Assembly: GCF_902150045.1 (NCBI RefSeq) | Contig: NZ_CABFVU010000005.1 | Location: 1-64,000, forward strand | Origin: Chitinophaga polysaccharea | GTDB lineage: Bacteria; Bacteroidota; Bacteroidia; Chitinophagales; Chitinophagaceae | Length of the DNA: 64,000 nt | Reading direction: 5' to 3' | Part shown: positions 28,782 through 36,748 of the stretch, piece by piece | Numbering within the stretch: position 1 is the stretch's first letter | Layout of the letters: each line of letters begins with the position of its first letter | Notes under the pieces: model-generated | What the model saw: only the letters and a program-made list of their open reading frames with translations | Told to the model about the DNA's origin: nothing | Databases searched by the model: none | Position numbers and translations under genes: made by a program

Positions 28782-29633
28782 ATGAAGAAATATCTATTGA
28801 TCTGCTCTTTGTTACTAATAGCAATAATTATATCCTGTAAGAAAGATGATAAACTGGATGATGTAGTACTGAACGGTTTGGGTGGTACCTGGAAAAGAAC
28901 AGCCCTGGATAATTGGCTATATGATTCACTAACGGCGCCTTATAATATTGAGCTGAAATATAAATGGGACCAATCTGAGTTTGACATGTCATATACCCTG
29001 GTGCCACCCAGGGAAGAACAGGTGATACCTGTGGCCCGGGCCATACGGAATTTGTGGATAGAGCCCTATGACCAGGCAACCGGCACGGCGCTCTTTATGA
29101 AAATGTATAGCCCCAAGCTGGTAGTGCTATCTGGTGTCCCTGCTGCAAGAACAGATGGTGCAGGCATTATGGGCGTAGCTGAAGATGGGCTTAAAATAAT
29201 ACTATATGACGTCAATTCATTTAGCAAAAAAGATAAGCGAGCAATAGACAGAATTATGCACTTGCTGCATCATGAGTTTACACATATTCTTAATCAGAAA
29301 AAAGCCTATCCTGTCGAGTTTAACAAGGTCAGCGCCGGTAGCTATACTGATGGGTGGCAGCAAGCTGAGAATCCCGTTAGCTTGAGCTTTGTTTCCAATT
29401 ATGCCATGAAGGCCCCCGAAGAGGACTTTGCAGAAATGGTTGCCTTTATGTTGGGGAGAGGCAAAGAGGAATATGAGGCGTATCTGCATACCGCGCCGGA
29501 TTATGAGAAAGGCATACAAAAACTTCGTGAAAAAGAGGCGTTGGTGGTACAGTACTTCAAAGATGCTTATCACATTGATTTTTACGATCTGCAGACCCGT
29601 GTACAACAGGCCAAAAAAGCGTTCATGGATTGA
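28782..29633 (+). CDS. Substrate-import-associated zinc metallohydrolase lipoprotein
   Basis: A 283-residue lipoprotein; the signal ends I-I-S-C-K-K-D-D. An HExxH zinc motif, H164-E-F-T-H168, sits in L-L-H-H-E-F-T-H-I-L-N-Q, with downstream Glu residues in E-E-D-F-A-E-M-V-A-F as candidates for a third ligand. Position after a SusC/SusD pair, lipoprotein signal and HExxH match the family annotated as substrate-import-associated zinc metallohydrolase lipoproteins (TIGR04549). It probably cleaves a peptide-containing substrate at the cell surface before uptake. The ATG at 28782 is preferred over the in-frame GTG at 28773 because it places the basic residues at the start of the signal. Confidence 0.82.
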   Translation: MKKYLLICSLLLIAIIISCKKDDKLDDVVLNGLGGTWKRTALDNWLYDSLTAPYNIELKYKWDQSEFDMSYTLVPPREEQVIPVARAIRNLWIEPYDQATGTALFMKMYSPKLVVLSGVPAARTDGAGIMGVAEDGLKIILYDVNSFSKKDKRAIDRIMHLLHHEFTHILNQKKAYPVEFNKVSAGSYTDGWQQAENPVSLSFVSNYAMKAPEEDFAEMVAFMLGRGKEEYEAYLHTAPDYEKGIQKLREKEALVVQYFKDAYHIDFYDLQTRVQQAKKAFMD

Positions 29634-29677
29634 TGCAGCCAAAACCACTATCAGGATCATTAAAAGATAAGATATAT

Positions 29678-30580
29678 ATGAAGAGATATTTGTTATATAT
29701 ACTGTTGCTTCTCACATTTTTTTCATGTGGCAAAAATAAAGATGACAGTGTGTTCCCTGAAACCCCCGATCAACGGATCGAAAAGGTGTTGAAAGATTAT
29801 GCTGCCAAACTGACTGCCGCTCCTTATGGCTGGAAAATGAAAGTAATACCGGCCGGTATATCGAGCGAGGTCAGAAGCTATTATTTTTGGATGCGTTTTA
29901 ATGATGGAAATCGCGTAATAAGCCGGCTTGATAATGAAAAACCGCTTGAAAGCAGTTATCGCCTGAAGGCCTTGCAAAGGCCGGAACTTATCTTTGATAC
30001 CTATACATATTTGGACGACGGAATTGATCCCGTTTCAGCAATATTCTCAGCTTATTTTGGTTCTGAGGTCGAACTTTTCGATTTTGAATTTGAGATCATT
30101 TCGGCAACTACAGATTCCATCATACTTAACGGGAAATATGGTGGGAGCAAGGCCATATTGTTAAGGGCGGCCCCTACGGATTCTACTAACAGCAGCATGC
30201 TGGCGCCACACGCCGGTACTTATAACGCAGTTGGCAGAGCGCTCTGTTATAGCGGTCCTGAGCCTGTCGGAGTACCGGATATTATATCCATTGCCAGACG
30301 GAAAGTAGCGGTTCCTCTTGCCGAAGATAATAGCATACTTCTGGACTTTTCCAATAAGGAGATCTTCGGCGGCATGTATCGCATTACTTTTGATCCAGGT
30401 ACCAATAAGGTGACCGCGGTTGCCCCAGGTAGGTTCCTGAAAAAAGAGGTCAGGCCTGATAGCTTTAAGATGCTTACATTTTCTTCCGATCCCGTATTGA
30501 AACAGATTTATTTGAAATCATCCTACATTAATTTGGATAACCAATATTGCGAGGTAGAAGAAACGCTTACGTTAAAATAG
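29678..30580 (+). CDS. DUF4302-like lipoprotein
   Basis: A 300-residue lipoprotein with signal M-K-R-Y-L-L-Y-I-L-L-L-L and lipobox F-F-S-C-G-K. The next part (R-I-E-K-V-L-K-D-Y-A-A-K-L-T-A-A-P-Y-G-W-K) is typical of DUF4302 proteins, which often accompany SusC/SusD and the metallohydrolase seen here. Function is unknown; it is probably a surface accessory of the uptake system. I moved the start to the ATG at 29678 because it begins the signal peptide; the frame is open back to 29630. Last gene of the operon. Confidence 0.75.
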   Translation: MKRYLLYILLLLTFFSCGKNKDDSVFPETPDQRIEKVLKDYAAKLTAAPYGWKMKVIPAGISSEVRSYYFWMRFNDGNRVISRLDNEKPLESSYRLKALQRPELIFDTYTYLDDGIDPVSAIFSAYFGSEVELFDFEFEIISATTDSIILNGKYGGSKAILLRAAPTDSTNSSMLAPHAGTYNAVGRALCYSGPEPVGVPDIISIARRKVAVPLAEDNSILLDFSNKEIFGGMYRITFDPGTNKVTAVAPGRFLKKEVRPDSFKMLTFSSDPVLKQIYLKSSYINLDNQYCEVEETLTLK

Positions 30581-30637
30581 GAACTACGCTGGTATATTTT
30601 AAGTTGTGAAATTTCTTTAATGGTGAACATGGAAAAG

Positions 30638-30677
30638 ACAAAGTACGGGTAGCCTCACGTGCATATCTGTACTTTGT
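30638..30677 (+). terminator. Possible weak terminator hairpin
   Basis: Arms ACAAAGTAC (30638-30646) and GTACTTTGT (30669-30677) are perfect complements around a 22-nt loop, about 60 nt after the DUF4302-like stop. The T run after it is poor, so termination is only possible. Confidence 0.4.
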
Positions 30678-30779
30678 TTGGCTTTATGACAAACTACCTT
30701 TAATAAGGAAGTAAAAGGATAGGTATCCAAATTACAGCATGCTCCTGCTGTATGCTTTCAGTGATGCCAAAATGAAATG

Positions 30780-30789
30780 AACTTAAGTT
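30780..30789. promoter_or_regulatory. Palindrome AACTTAAGTT upstream of the DUF308 gene
   Basis: A perfect 10-bp palindrome 57 bp before the DUF308-like start codon. The same core lies inside the 18-bp palindrome at 32193-32210, upstream of the neighbouring Crp/Fnr regulator gene. Shared sites at a regulator and its neighbour suggest an operator. Confidence 0.5.
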
Positions 30790-30845
30790 AAAAAACAGCC
30801 CCAAAATATCCATGACATTTGACATAACAAATAACGTATCGTGTT

Positions 30846-31418
30846 ATGACCACATTAAAAGAATCTCAAACTATTCAAACTGCCAGATCCCTGCGCAATC
30901 TCTATTTTTTACGCGCTTCATTTTCCATTATCTGGGTGATACTTGTTTCCCTGCTTGCTAAAAACAATCCCGGGATCGCCACTTTTCTTTTTATTATTTA
31001 CCCGGCCTGGGATGCAGCAGCCACTTTCCTGGATATAAAAGCCAATCCGCCTGCTACGTCCAAAACGCCGCAGTATATAAATGCGACCATCAGTATAATC
31101 ACCACTATTGCGGTGATCCTGGCATTGCAAAAAGGCATCCCCGGAGCCTTTATAGTTTTTGGTGTATGGGCAATTCTTAGCGGCCTCATACAGTTGATAC
31201 TGGGAGTGCACCGGCGTAAACAACTGGGAGGGCAATGGCCTATGATCGTCAGCGGAGGTCAGTCTGTTTTGGCGGGTGCTGCTTTTATCAATATGGCACA
31301 TGCTCCTAATGCCGGTATTACTACCTTAGCCGGTTACGCTGCGTTTGGCGCCTTCTATTTCATCCTGGCGGCGCTGAGGTTATCTAAAACGATTAAAGCT
31401 GCTCAGGTTGTTGCTTAA
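30846..31418 (+). CDS. DUF308-like small membrane protein
   Basis: A 190-residue protein with about six hydrophobic segments in hairpin pairs, separated by short polar loops (P-P-A-T-S-K-T-P-Q; V-H-R-R-K-Q-L-G-G-Q-W-P). The pattern fits the HdeD/DUF308 family of small inner-membrane proteins, linked in other bacteria to acid or general stress; exact function is unknown. A convergent Crp/Fnr regulator gene follows. Both genes have an AACTTAAGTT palindrome upstream, so it is probably that regulator's target. Confidence 0.7.
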   Translation: MTTLKESQTIQTARSLRNLYFLRASFSIIWVILVSLLAKNNPGIATFLFIIYPAWDAAATFLDIKANPPATSKTPQYINATISIITTIAVILALQKGIPGAFIVFGVWAILSGLIQLILGVHRRKQLGGQWPMIVSGGQSVLAGAAFINMAHAPNAGITTLAGYAAFGAFYFILAALRLSKTIKAAQVVA

Positions 31419-31472
31419 AGGCGCATAAAAAATGTAACCTTTATTAAGCAGGCCGCATTTATAAGACAACTA

Positions 31473-32060
31473 TTACCTGTTGATCCTTTTGCGTATACGG
31501 CTTAAAGAAGGATTAGTGATGCCGAGGTAGGAGGATATATGATATGCCGGGATACGGTTAACAATGTTCGGATGCTCCTCCAGTAAGCGTATAAACCGTT
31601 CTTCGTGCGTTATGAAAAGTAATTCTTCCGTGCGGGTTTGTGAATAGGTAAAAAACAATTCGGCCAGCAACCGGCCAAACCTTGCCCAGTTGGAATGGGT
31701 ATCGTAAAGGTTGGTAAGATCGCGATAGGCTATATAGATGATTTCCGAATCTTCCATGGCCTGGATGTAATAATGACAGATCTTACGGGTAATGAAGCTG
31801 CGGAAAGAAACCAGGAATTGATTTTCTGAAAAAAAGAAGATGTTTTTTTCTTCGTCTGTTTCCGGGTCGGCGTAATAAATCCGGAAGATGCCCTTCACTA
31901 CCAGGCCCAGGTCGTTGCAAACCATGTTCTGCATATTAAAGAAATCACCCTTTTTGATTTTTCGCGTCTTCCAGAATATGCTGCTGTCTGCGATATCTTT
32001 TTCAGTTAACGCAGCAAAGTCCGCCAGGTGTATCTTGAGTGTTTCAAAATGGTCGCTCAT
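31473..32060 (-). CDS. Crp/Fnr-family transcriptional regulator
   Basis: A 195-residue regulator. The N-terminal two thirds is a cyclic-nucleotide-binding-like beta-roll (K-K-G-D-F-F-N-M-Q-N, then G-L-V-V-K-G-I-F-R-I-Y-Y), and the C-terminus is a helix-turn-helix (I-S-S-Y-L-G-I-T-N-P-S-L-S-R-I-R-K-R). There is no Cys cluster for an iron-sulfur centre, and the usual phosphate-binding residues for cAMP are not evident, so it likely belongs to the Bacteroidota group with unknown signals. An 18-bp palindrome 133 bp upstream of its start may be its own binding site. Confidence 0.85.
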   Translation of the reverse strand: MSDHFETLKIHLADFAALTEKDIADSSIFWKTRKIKKGDFFNMQNMVCNDLGLVVKGIFRIYYADPETDEEKNIFFFSENQFLVSFRSFITRKICHYYIQAMEDSEIIYIAYRDLTNLYDTHSNWARFGRLLAELFFTYSQTRTEELLFITHEERFIRLLEEHPNIVNRIPAYHISSYLGITNPSLSRIRKRINR

Positions 32061-32192
32061 ACAATTGATTTTGACTTGCCCGGATGAATGGCAAGTGATA
32101 TCTAAACAGCAATAAATTTACAAATAATCCTTTGCACGGGAACCTCACCGGTGCAACGGTCCGGCAAATGTCCGCAGGATGCCGGCAACAGT

Positions 32193-32210
32193 TTTTAACT
32201 TAAGTTAAAA
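32193..32210. promoter_or_regulatory. 18-bp perfect palindrome, candidate Crp/Fnr operator
   Basis: TTTTAACTTAAGTTAAAA is its own reverse complement. It lies in the upstream region of the Crp/Fnr gene (minus strand) and shares its 10-bp core with 30780-30789. Confidence 0.55.
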
Positions 32211-32278
32211 CCAGGTTACGGGCACATTTAATTTTACAACGGAGGTGTATGTGACCTTTGAAATGTATAAATTTGGGC

Positions 32279-32419
32279 ATGACAGCACATAAAGAAAACC
32301 AGGGACAGTTCCGGGTGGCAGCTATCGGCGAAAATAAATGCACGTTGGAGTCCTATAACAGGAGAGACTTTTGTAAGATCAGCCTGGTGACGGCCGGAGG
32401 GCCACCCTGCCAGCTGTAA
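32279..32419 (+). pseudogene. N-terminal stump of an AraC-family regulator
   Basis: A 46-codon frame whose middle reads E-S-Y-N-R-R-D-F-C-K-I-S-L-V-T. It closely resembles the N-terminal cupin start of Bacteroidota AraC regulators (typically Y-N-R-R-D-F-Y-K-I-S-L), then meets a stop soon after. The DNA-binding part is absent. GGAGG lies upstream. Probably a decayed gene, though a short peptide could still be made. Confidence 0.6.
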
Positions 32420-32555
32420 GAGAATGTTGTCACATGCAGATGTTGGCTGCTAAGAACAGCAGCAGTGTAAATATAAGTTTCATTATCCGGAAACAAAGTT
32501 TAAGCAGTAAAATATAGTACGGGAAGAAGTGCCCGCCTGTTAACAGTTGTGCAGC

Positions 32556-32876
32556 CTAAACTTGTTTGGGTGGTTGCCAGATGGCAGGGGAGAAGTCGCC
32601 TAACTGTGGTGCTGTATAGTTACTATGCAGTTCGGGCAGGGGTTGTAAAGATAACGGTTTTACCCTGTAAACCTCCGGCACAACTATGGCATGAACGGCG
32701 CCACAGGCAAAGAACGGAGAACAGGGAGATACCGGTTTATGGTTTTTGCCTGTTTCGCTTCCGGGGTGATGGCTGGTTTGTGTGGTGAAATCACTACAGC
32801 AGTCATCATCGGCGTCGCAGGGAGCGCCCGATAATAATAGCACGTATAATGAAAACAGGTAAACAAGCCATTTCAT
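32556..32876 (-). CDS. Small exported Cys/His-containing protein (DUF6660-like)
   Basis: A 106-residue protein with signal peptide M-K-W-L-V-Y-L-F-S-L-Y-V-L-L-L-S, then C-D-A-D-D-D-C-C-S-D, a His-His pair and C-S-P-F-F-A-C. This recalls the DUF6660-like small exported proteins of Bacteroidota, some of which lie near heavy-metal efflux genes. The assignment is from memory of the pattern. It begins 18 nt after the AraC gene stop on the same strand and may be the last gene of that operon. No metal efflux gene is in the window. Confidence 0.6.
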   Translation of the reverse strand: MKWLVYLFSLYVLLLSGAPCDADDDCCSDFTTQTSHHPGSETGKNHKPVSPCSPFFACGAVHAIVVPEVYRVKPLSLQPLPELHSNYTAPQLGDFSPAIWQPPKQV

Positions 32877-32894
32877 GCCGGCAAAGATACAATA

Positions 32895-33821
32895 TTAATT
32901 AAACGACTGCCGGAACTCCATTGGCGAAAGATTTGTTTTTGTTTTAAATAATTTACTGAACGATTGCAGATGCTCGAATCCCAGTTCATAAGCGATCTCG
33001 CTGATAGAAAGGTTCGTTGTGGAAAGCTTCTCCTTTGCCAGCTCTATCAGCTTGTTGTGCAAATGCTGTTGCGTACTTTGCCCGGTAAGCGATTTAAGCA
33101 GGCTGCTGAGATAGCCCGGAGAAATATTTAAAGTTTCTGCAATGAGCGTTACACTTGGCAATCCCTTTTGAGCCAGGGCGCCGCCGCTGAAATATTCAGA
33201 TAGAAAGTCTTCCAGGCGGGTGAGCACTTCATGGCTGGCTACTTTGCGGGTAACAAACTGGCGTTGGTAAAACCTTTCGGAATAGGTGAGCAGCAGTTCA
33301 ATCTGGGCAATGATCACGTTCTGGCTGAAGCGGTCTATGTTCGTATTATACTCCTGCTCAATCTGGTTGGCAATGGCAGTGAGCATGGCTTCTTCCTTAT
33401 CAGAAAGATAAAGCGCTTCGTACACGGAGTAGCTGAAGAACTCGTATTGTTTGATGTTTTTTGCCAGCGGTGTATTCCATATAAGGTCCGGGTGAAACAG
33501 TATCATCCAGCCTTCGGGACGTTTCATCTCACTGATATCATGCGGCATATCAATACCGAATAGCTGACCGGGCGACATGAAGAATAAAACCCCTTCGTCG
33601 AAGTCGCTTGCCTGTTGCCCGTACTTAAACCTTGCATTACCTACTTTTTTCAGCGAGATGGAATAAAAGTCATAGATCAGGCTGAACGGAATATCGGCGA
33701 TGGGCTGTTTAATGTCGTCCATATGAACCACGCTGATCAGCGGGTGCGCAGGATTGGGTAATCCTGCGGCCCGGTGATATTCGGTGATCGTACTGAAGCG
33801 AAGGATCTGTGGGCTGTTCAT
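32895..33821 (-). CDS. AraC-family transcriptional regulator
   Basis: A 308-residue regulator with an N-terminal cupin-like sensing domain and a C-terminal pair of helix-turn-helix motifs: I-A-E-T-L-N-I-S-P-G-Y-L-S-S-L-L-K and I-S-E-I-A-Y-E-L-G-F-E-H-L-Q-S-F-S-K-L-F-K. I start it at the ATG read from 33821 (M-N-S-P-Q-I-L-R-F); upstream in-frame codons would overlap the neighbouring gene. It follows the NmrA-like gene by 10 nt in a minus-strand operon and probably controls that operon or its own expression. Confidence 0.88.
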   Translation of the reverse strand: MNSPQILRFSTITEYHRAAGLPNPAHPLISVVHMDDIKQPIADIPFSLIYDFYSISLKKVGNARFKYGQQASDFDEGVLFFMSPGQLFGIDMPHDISEMKRPEGWMILFHPDLIWNTPLAKNIKQYEFFSYSVYEALYLSDKEEAMLTAIANQIEQEYNTNIDRFSQNVIIAQIELLLTYSERFYQRQFVTRKVASHEVLTRLEDFLSEYFSGGALAQKGLPSVTLIAETLNISPGYLSSLLKSLTGQSTQQHLHNKLIELAKEKLSTTNLSISEIAYELGFEHLQSFSKLFKTKTNLSPMEFRQSFN

Positions 33822-33831
33822 CTTTATAAAG

Positions 33832-34761
33832 TTAATTACTTCTGTGATAGGCTTCCGCAAATTCTTTGGCGAAATCGGCCAGTTTGATCTTACCCATTTT
33901 GGGGTTGTTCCGGTGAAAGTTTTCAAGCGGTTTACCGCTATGCATAACTGCCTGCATTTCTACAAGGGTTTCAGCCAGTTTCTCCGGCACTTTGGCCATT
34001 TTCAGACCCTGCAGCATGGCTTTGTCCGACAGCAGCACCCATTTCAGCCATGGCTTGCCTATAGCCTCGCCAATGATCTTTGCCGCCTGGTTACAGGTCA
34101 TTTCCTCGCTGCCTACATAGCGGATCGTCTTTTTTTCAGGATGCAGTAACAGTTCCTCAGCAACAGCATCCGCGATATCTTTCGGCGATACAAAAACGAT
34201 CCTGTCGTTGCCGCCGTAATTTCCCATCAGCAGGCCGGTTTTCCCGGTAAGTAGCGCGCCGATCCCGGAATACCGCAGTGTCAGGAATTTGCCAATGAGG
34301 CCTTTGCCCCTGATCAGGTCCATCGACTGGTAAAAGTTGGTATAGAAAGCAGCAGGGCGCATGATCGTAAGAGACGTTTTCAAATCATCAAAAACATCCT
34401 CGGTATTTTCGCCACGTATCAGGTCTGCCGACCAGCCGCTCAGCAGCACCACACGCCCAACGACCGCCTGTTTTAGCGCCTGCACGTAATTTTGTGCTAT
34501 CCTGCGTAAATAATCGCCCAGGTCTGGTTCGGTAAAGCTCAGGGGGATCATGACATAAACGGCGTCTGCACCTTTGAAGGTATCTGTTAGAAAACCGGCA
34601 TCGGAGATGGAGCCAATAGCGGGTATGGCGCCCATTGCTTTAATAGCCGGCTGTTTTTGCGGATCGCTGCTAATTACGGTTACCTGGTGCCCCTGGGCAA
34701 CCAGGGTTGCTGTCAGCGGTTTGCTGATGTTCCCTAAAGAACCGGTTACAATGATTTTCAT
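33832..34761 (-). CDS. NmrA-like NAD(P)-binding protein
   Basis: A 309-residue protein with an N-terminal Rossmann motif (V-T-G-S-L-G-N-I-S-K-P-L). It lacks the usual Tyr-x-x-x-Lys pair of active SDR enzymes at the expected place, so it fits the NmrA/HSCARG-like group, whose members sense NAD(P) or reduce quinones. It lies 5 nt after the SDR gene and 10 nt before the AraC gene. The set may handle a small redox-active or electrophilic compound. Confidence 0.8.
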   Translation of the reverse strand: MKIIVTGSLGNISKPLTATLVAQGHQVTVISSDPQKQPAIKAMGAIPAIGSISDAGFLTDTFKGADAVYVMIPLSFTEPDLGDYLRRIAQNYVQALKQAVVGRVVLLSGWSADLIRGENTEDVFDDLKTSLTIMRPAAFYTNFYQSMDLIRGKGLIGKFLTLRYSGIGALLTGKTGLLMGNYGGNDRIVFVSPKDIADAVAEELLLHPEKKTIRYVGSEEMTCNQAAKIIGEAIGKPWLKWVLLSDKAMLQGLKMAKVPEKLAETLVEMQAVMHSGKPLENFHRNNPKMGKIKLADFAKEFAEAYHRSN

Positions 34762-34766
34762 AGCTG

Positions 34767-35657
34767 TTACCTTGTGTAAACACCGTTTTCAATATCCGCA
34801 AGCAATGTTGAATGCACGGGGCGCCAGTTCAAACGTTCCTGCGTCAGTTTAGCGGATGCGGGGCAGTCGATGGCAGCCATCTGTGCAAACCAGCCAAAGT
34901 GTTCAGCAGCGGCTTCAGGCGCTATTGATTTCACCGGCATATCCAGTTGTTTGCCTATGGCCTCCGCAACAGATCGCACGGTTACCGCTTCTTCGGCGCA
35001 GGCATGATAACGCGTGCCGGGTGTGGCGTTTTCCAGGGCCAGGCGGAACAGGTGAGCGGCATCCAGCCGGTGTACGGCGTTCCACCGGTTAAGCCCTTCG
35101 CCAATGTAAGCGGAGAAACCTTTCTCCCGCGCAGTATTGATCAGTATGGGAACAAATCCGTGCTTATCATCGTCGCCATGCACGGATGGTGATAAACGGA
35201 CAGACGCCGCACGTACGCCCAACGCGCATACGGCATCTGCTGCCTGTTCGGAAGCACGTGGCCAGGCAGGGTTAAACGCAGGGATTATGTCTTCCGTAGC
35301 CAGTTTGCCCGGGCTTACCAGCGCCGTACCGGAAGTAACGATCAATGGGCGGTCGGAACCGGCCAATACTTCGCCAATAGTTGTTATCGCTTTCTTATCT
35401 GCTTCGCAAACTTCTGCGAACCGGGTAAAGTCATGAATAAAACCGGCATGGATAACGCCATCGGTTTGGCTGGCGCCAGCCCTTAGGCTGTCAAGGTCTT
35501 CCAGGTCGCCATAAAGCACTTCCGCGCCCGCTTTTGCCAGCTTTTGGGCGGATGCCTCCGAGCGGGCCAGGCCAAGCACCTGGTGGCCTGCGCTTATCAA
35601 TTCCTGCACTACGGCAGTACCAACGAAGCCAGTGGCTCCTGTAACAAATACACGCAT
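34767..35657 (-). CDS. Extended SDR-family oxidoreductase
   Basis: A 296-residue protein starting M-R-V-F-V-T-G-A-T-G-F-V-G-T-A-V-V, the glycine-rich NAD(P) motif. A substrate domain follows (R-W-N-A-V-H-R-L-D-A-A-H-L-F-R), typical of NAD-dependent epimerase/dehydratase-like proteins. I chose the ATG read from 35657; upstream codons read M-L-Y-Q-K-K-N-I and would push the Rossmann motif inward. It is the first gene of the minus-strand operon SDR/NmrA/AraC/small protein. The substrate is unknown. Confidence 0.85.
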   Translation of the reverse strand: MRVFVTGATGFVGTAVVQELISAGHQVLGLARSEASAQKLAKAGAEVLYGDLEDLDSLRAGASQTDGVIHAGFIHDFTRFAEVCEADKKAITTIGEVLAGSDRPLIVTSGTALVSPGKLATEDIIPAFNPAWPRASEQAADAVCALGVRAASVRLSPSVHGDDDKHGFVPILINTAREKGFSAYIGEGLNRWNAVHRLDAAHLFRLALENATPGTRYHACAEEAVTVRSVAEAIGKQLDMPVKSIAPEAAAEHFGWFAQMAAIDCPASAKLTQERLNWRPVHSTLLADIENGVYTR

Positions 35658-35818
35658 GATATTTTTCTTTTGATACAGCAAAGATCACTTACACCCTTCA
35701 ATCCGGTTTATCCAAATCCGCTTTTGATTTAGCCGATTCTCTTATCCGGAGGAAAGAACCACTGAAGGATTCTTCTCAGGGAAAGATGTATATTTCAACC
35801 GCGAAATGAATTGAAGCA

Positions 35819-36673
35819 ATGGCAAAAAAAACATCTATCCCGGTAAATTATTTTGACGAAGGGGAAAACGTTGGTATTACTGTAGACAGAATACAAATTG
35901 GGGAATTGGAGATGTTCAGGGAAGCAGAAGAAGCGCACCGCCACAACTACCATTCGTTTTTCCTGCTTGAAAAAGGAACGGTTACCATTGAAATTGATTT
36001 CAAAAAGCATCATATCAAGGCGCCCTCTTTGATCTATATGCATCCTAATCAGGTACATCTTATAAAAGCATATAAAAATGTAACTGTTAGCGCCTGTGCT
36101 ATCAATAATGAAAACCTGCATCCGGGATACCTGAAATTGCTGGAAGGAATAATGCCTGCAAAACCAATGACGCCGGGTAAAGCAACGCTTCCGGTTATTC
36201 AAGCCGCATGGTCGCTTTGCATGAATTTTTATGAAAGAAAACATGACAGGCTGTATAGCTCCATGCTAAAAGACAGCTGCAATGCATTGATAGCATTGAT
36301 CCTTTCACTATACCTGGAGAAATCAGTATCGCCCGACAAGCTTTCCCGCTTTGAAACAGTGACCAAATCCTTCAATGAAATATTGGAACATAATTATACC
36401 ACTGTTAAACGCCCGGCAGCATACGCGGAAAAACTCAACATCTCCACGCATTACCTGAATGAATGTGTGAAAAATACAACAGGGCACTCCGTTTCGTATC
36501 ATATACAGCAACGCGTTATTTTAGAGGCAAAACGTTTGCTTTATCATTCCCCTAAATCGGTAAAAGAAATTGCCATTGAGTTAGGCTATGATGATTATCC
36601 CTATTTTTCACGTTTGTTTACTAAGGTTGCAGGTATAACTGCGCTGGCTTTCCGGAACAAAAACCACCAATAG
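35819..36673 (+). CDS. AraC-family transcriptional regulator
   Basis: A 284-residue regulator: an N-terminal cupin with a His-rich strand (E-A-H-R-H-N-Y-H-S-F-F-L-L-E-K-G) and C-terminal helix-turn-helix motifs (A-E-K-L-N-I-S-T-H-Y-L-N-E-C-V and I-A-I-E-L-G-Y-D-D-Y-P-Y-F-S-R-L-F). It is divergent from the SDR operon and 75 nt upstream of the flavin monooxygenase on the same strand; it may regulate either. Confidence 0.88.
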   Translation: MAKKTSIPVNYFDEGENVGITVDRIQIGELEMFREAEEAHRHNYHSFFLLEKGTVTIEIDFKKHHIKAPSLIYMHPNQVHLIKAYKNVTVSACAINNENLHPGYLKLLEGIMPAKPMTPGKATLPVIQAAWSLCMNFYERKHDRLYSSMLKDSCNALIALILSLYLEKSVSPDKLSRFETVTKSFNEILEHNYTTVKRPAAYAEKLNISTHYLNECVKNTTGHSVSYHIQQRVILEAKRLLYHSPKSVKEIAIELGYDDYPYFSRLFTKVAGITALAFRNKNHQ

Positions 36674-36748
36674 TCCAATACTTACCCTCTTTTGCTATTG
36701 CTGTACTTTACCGGGTAATGCACCTTTGCCGGATAAAATTGTATAAAA

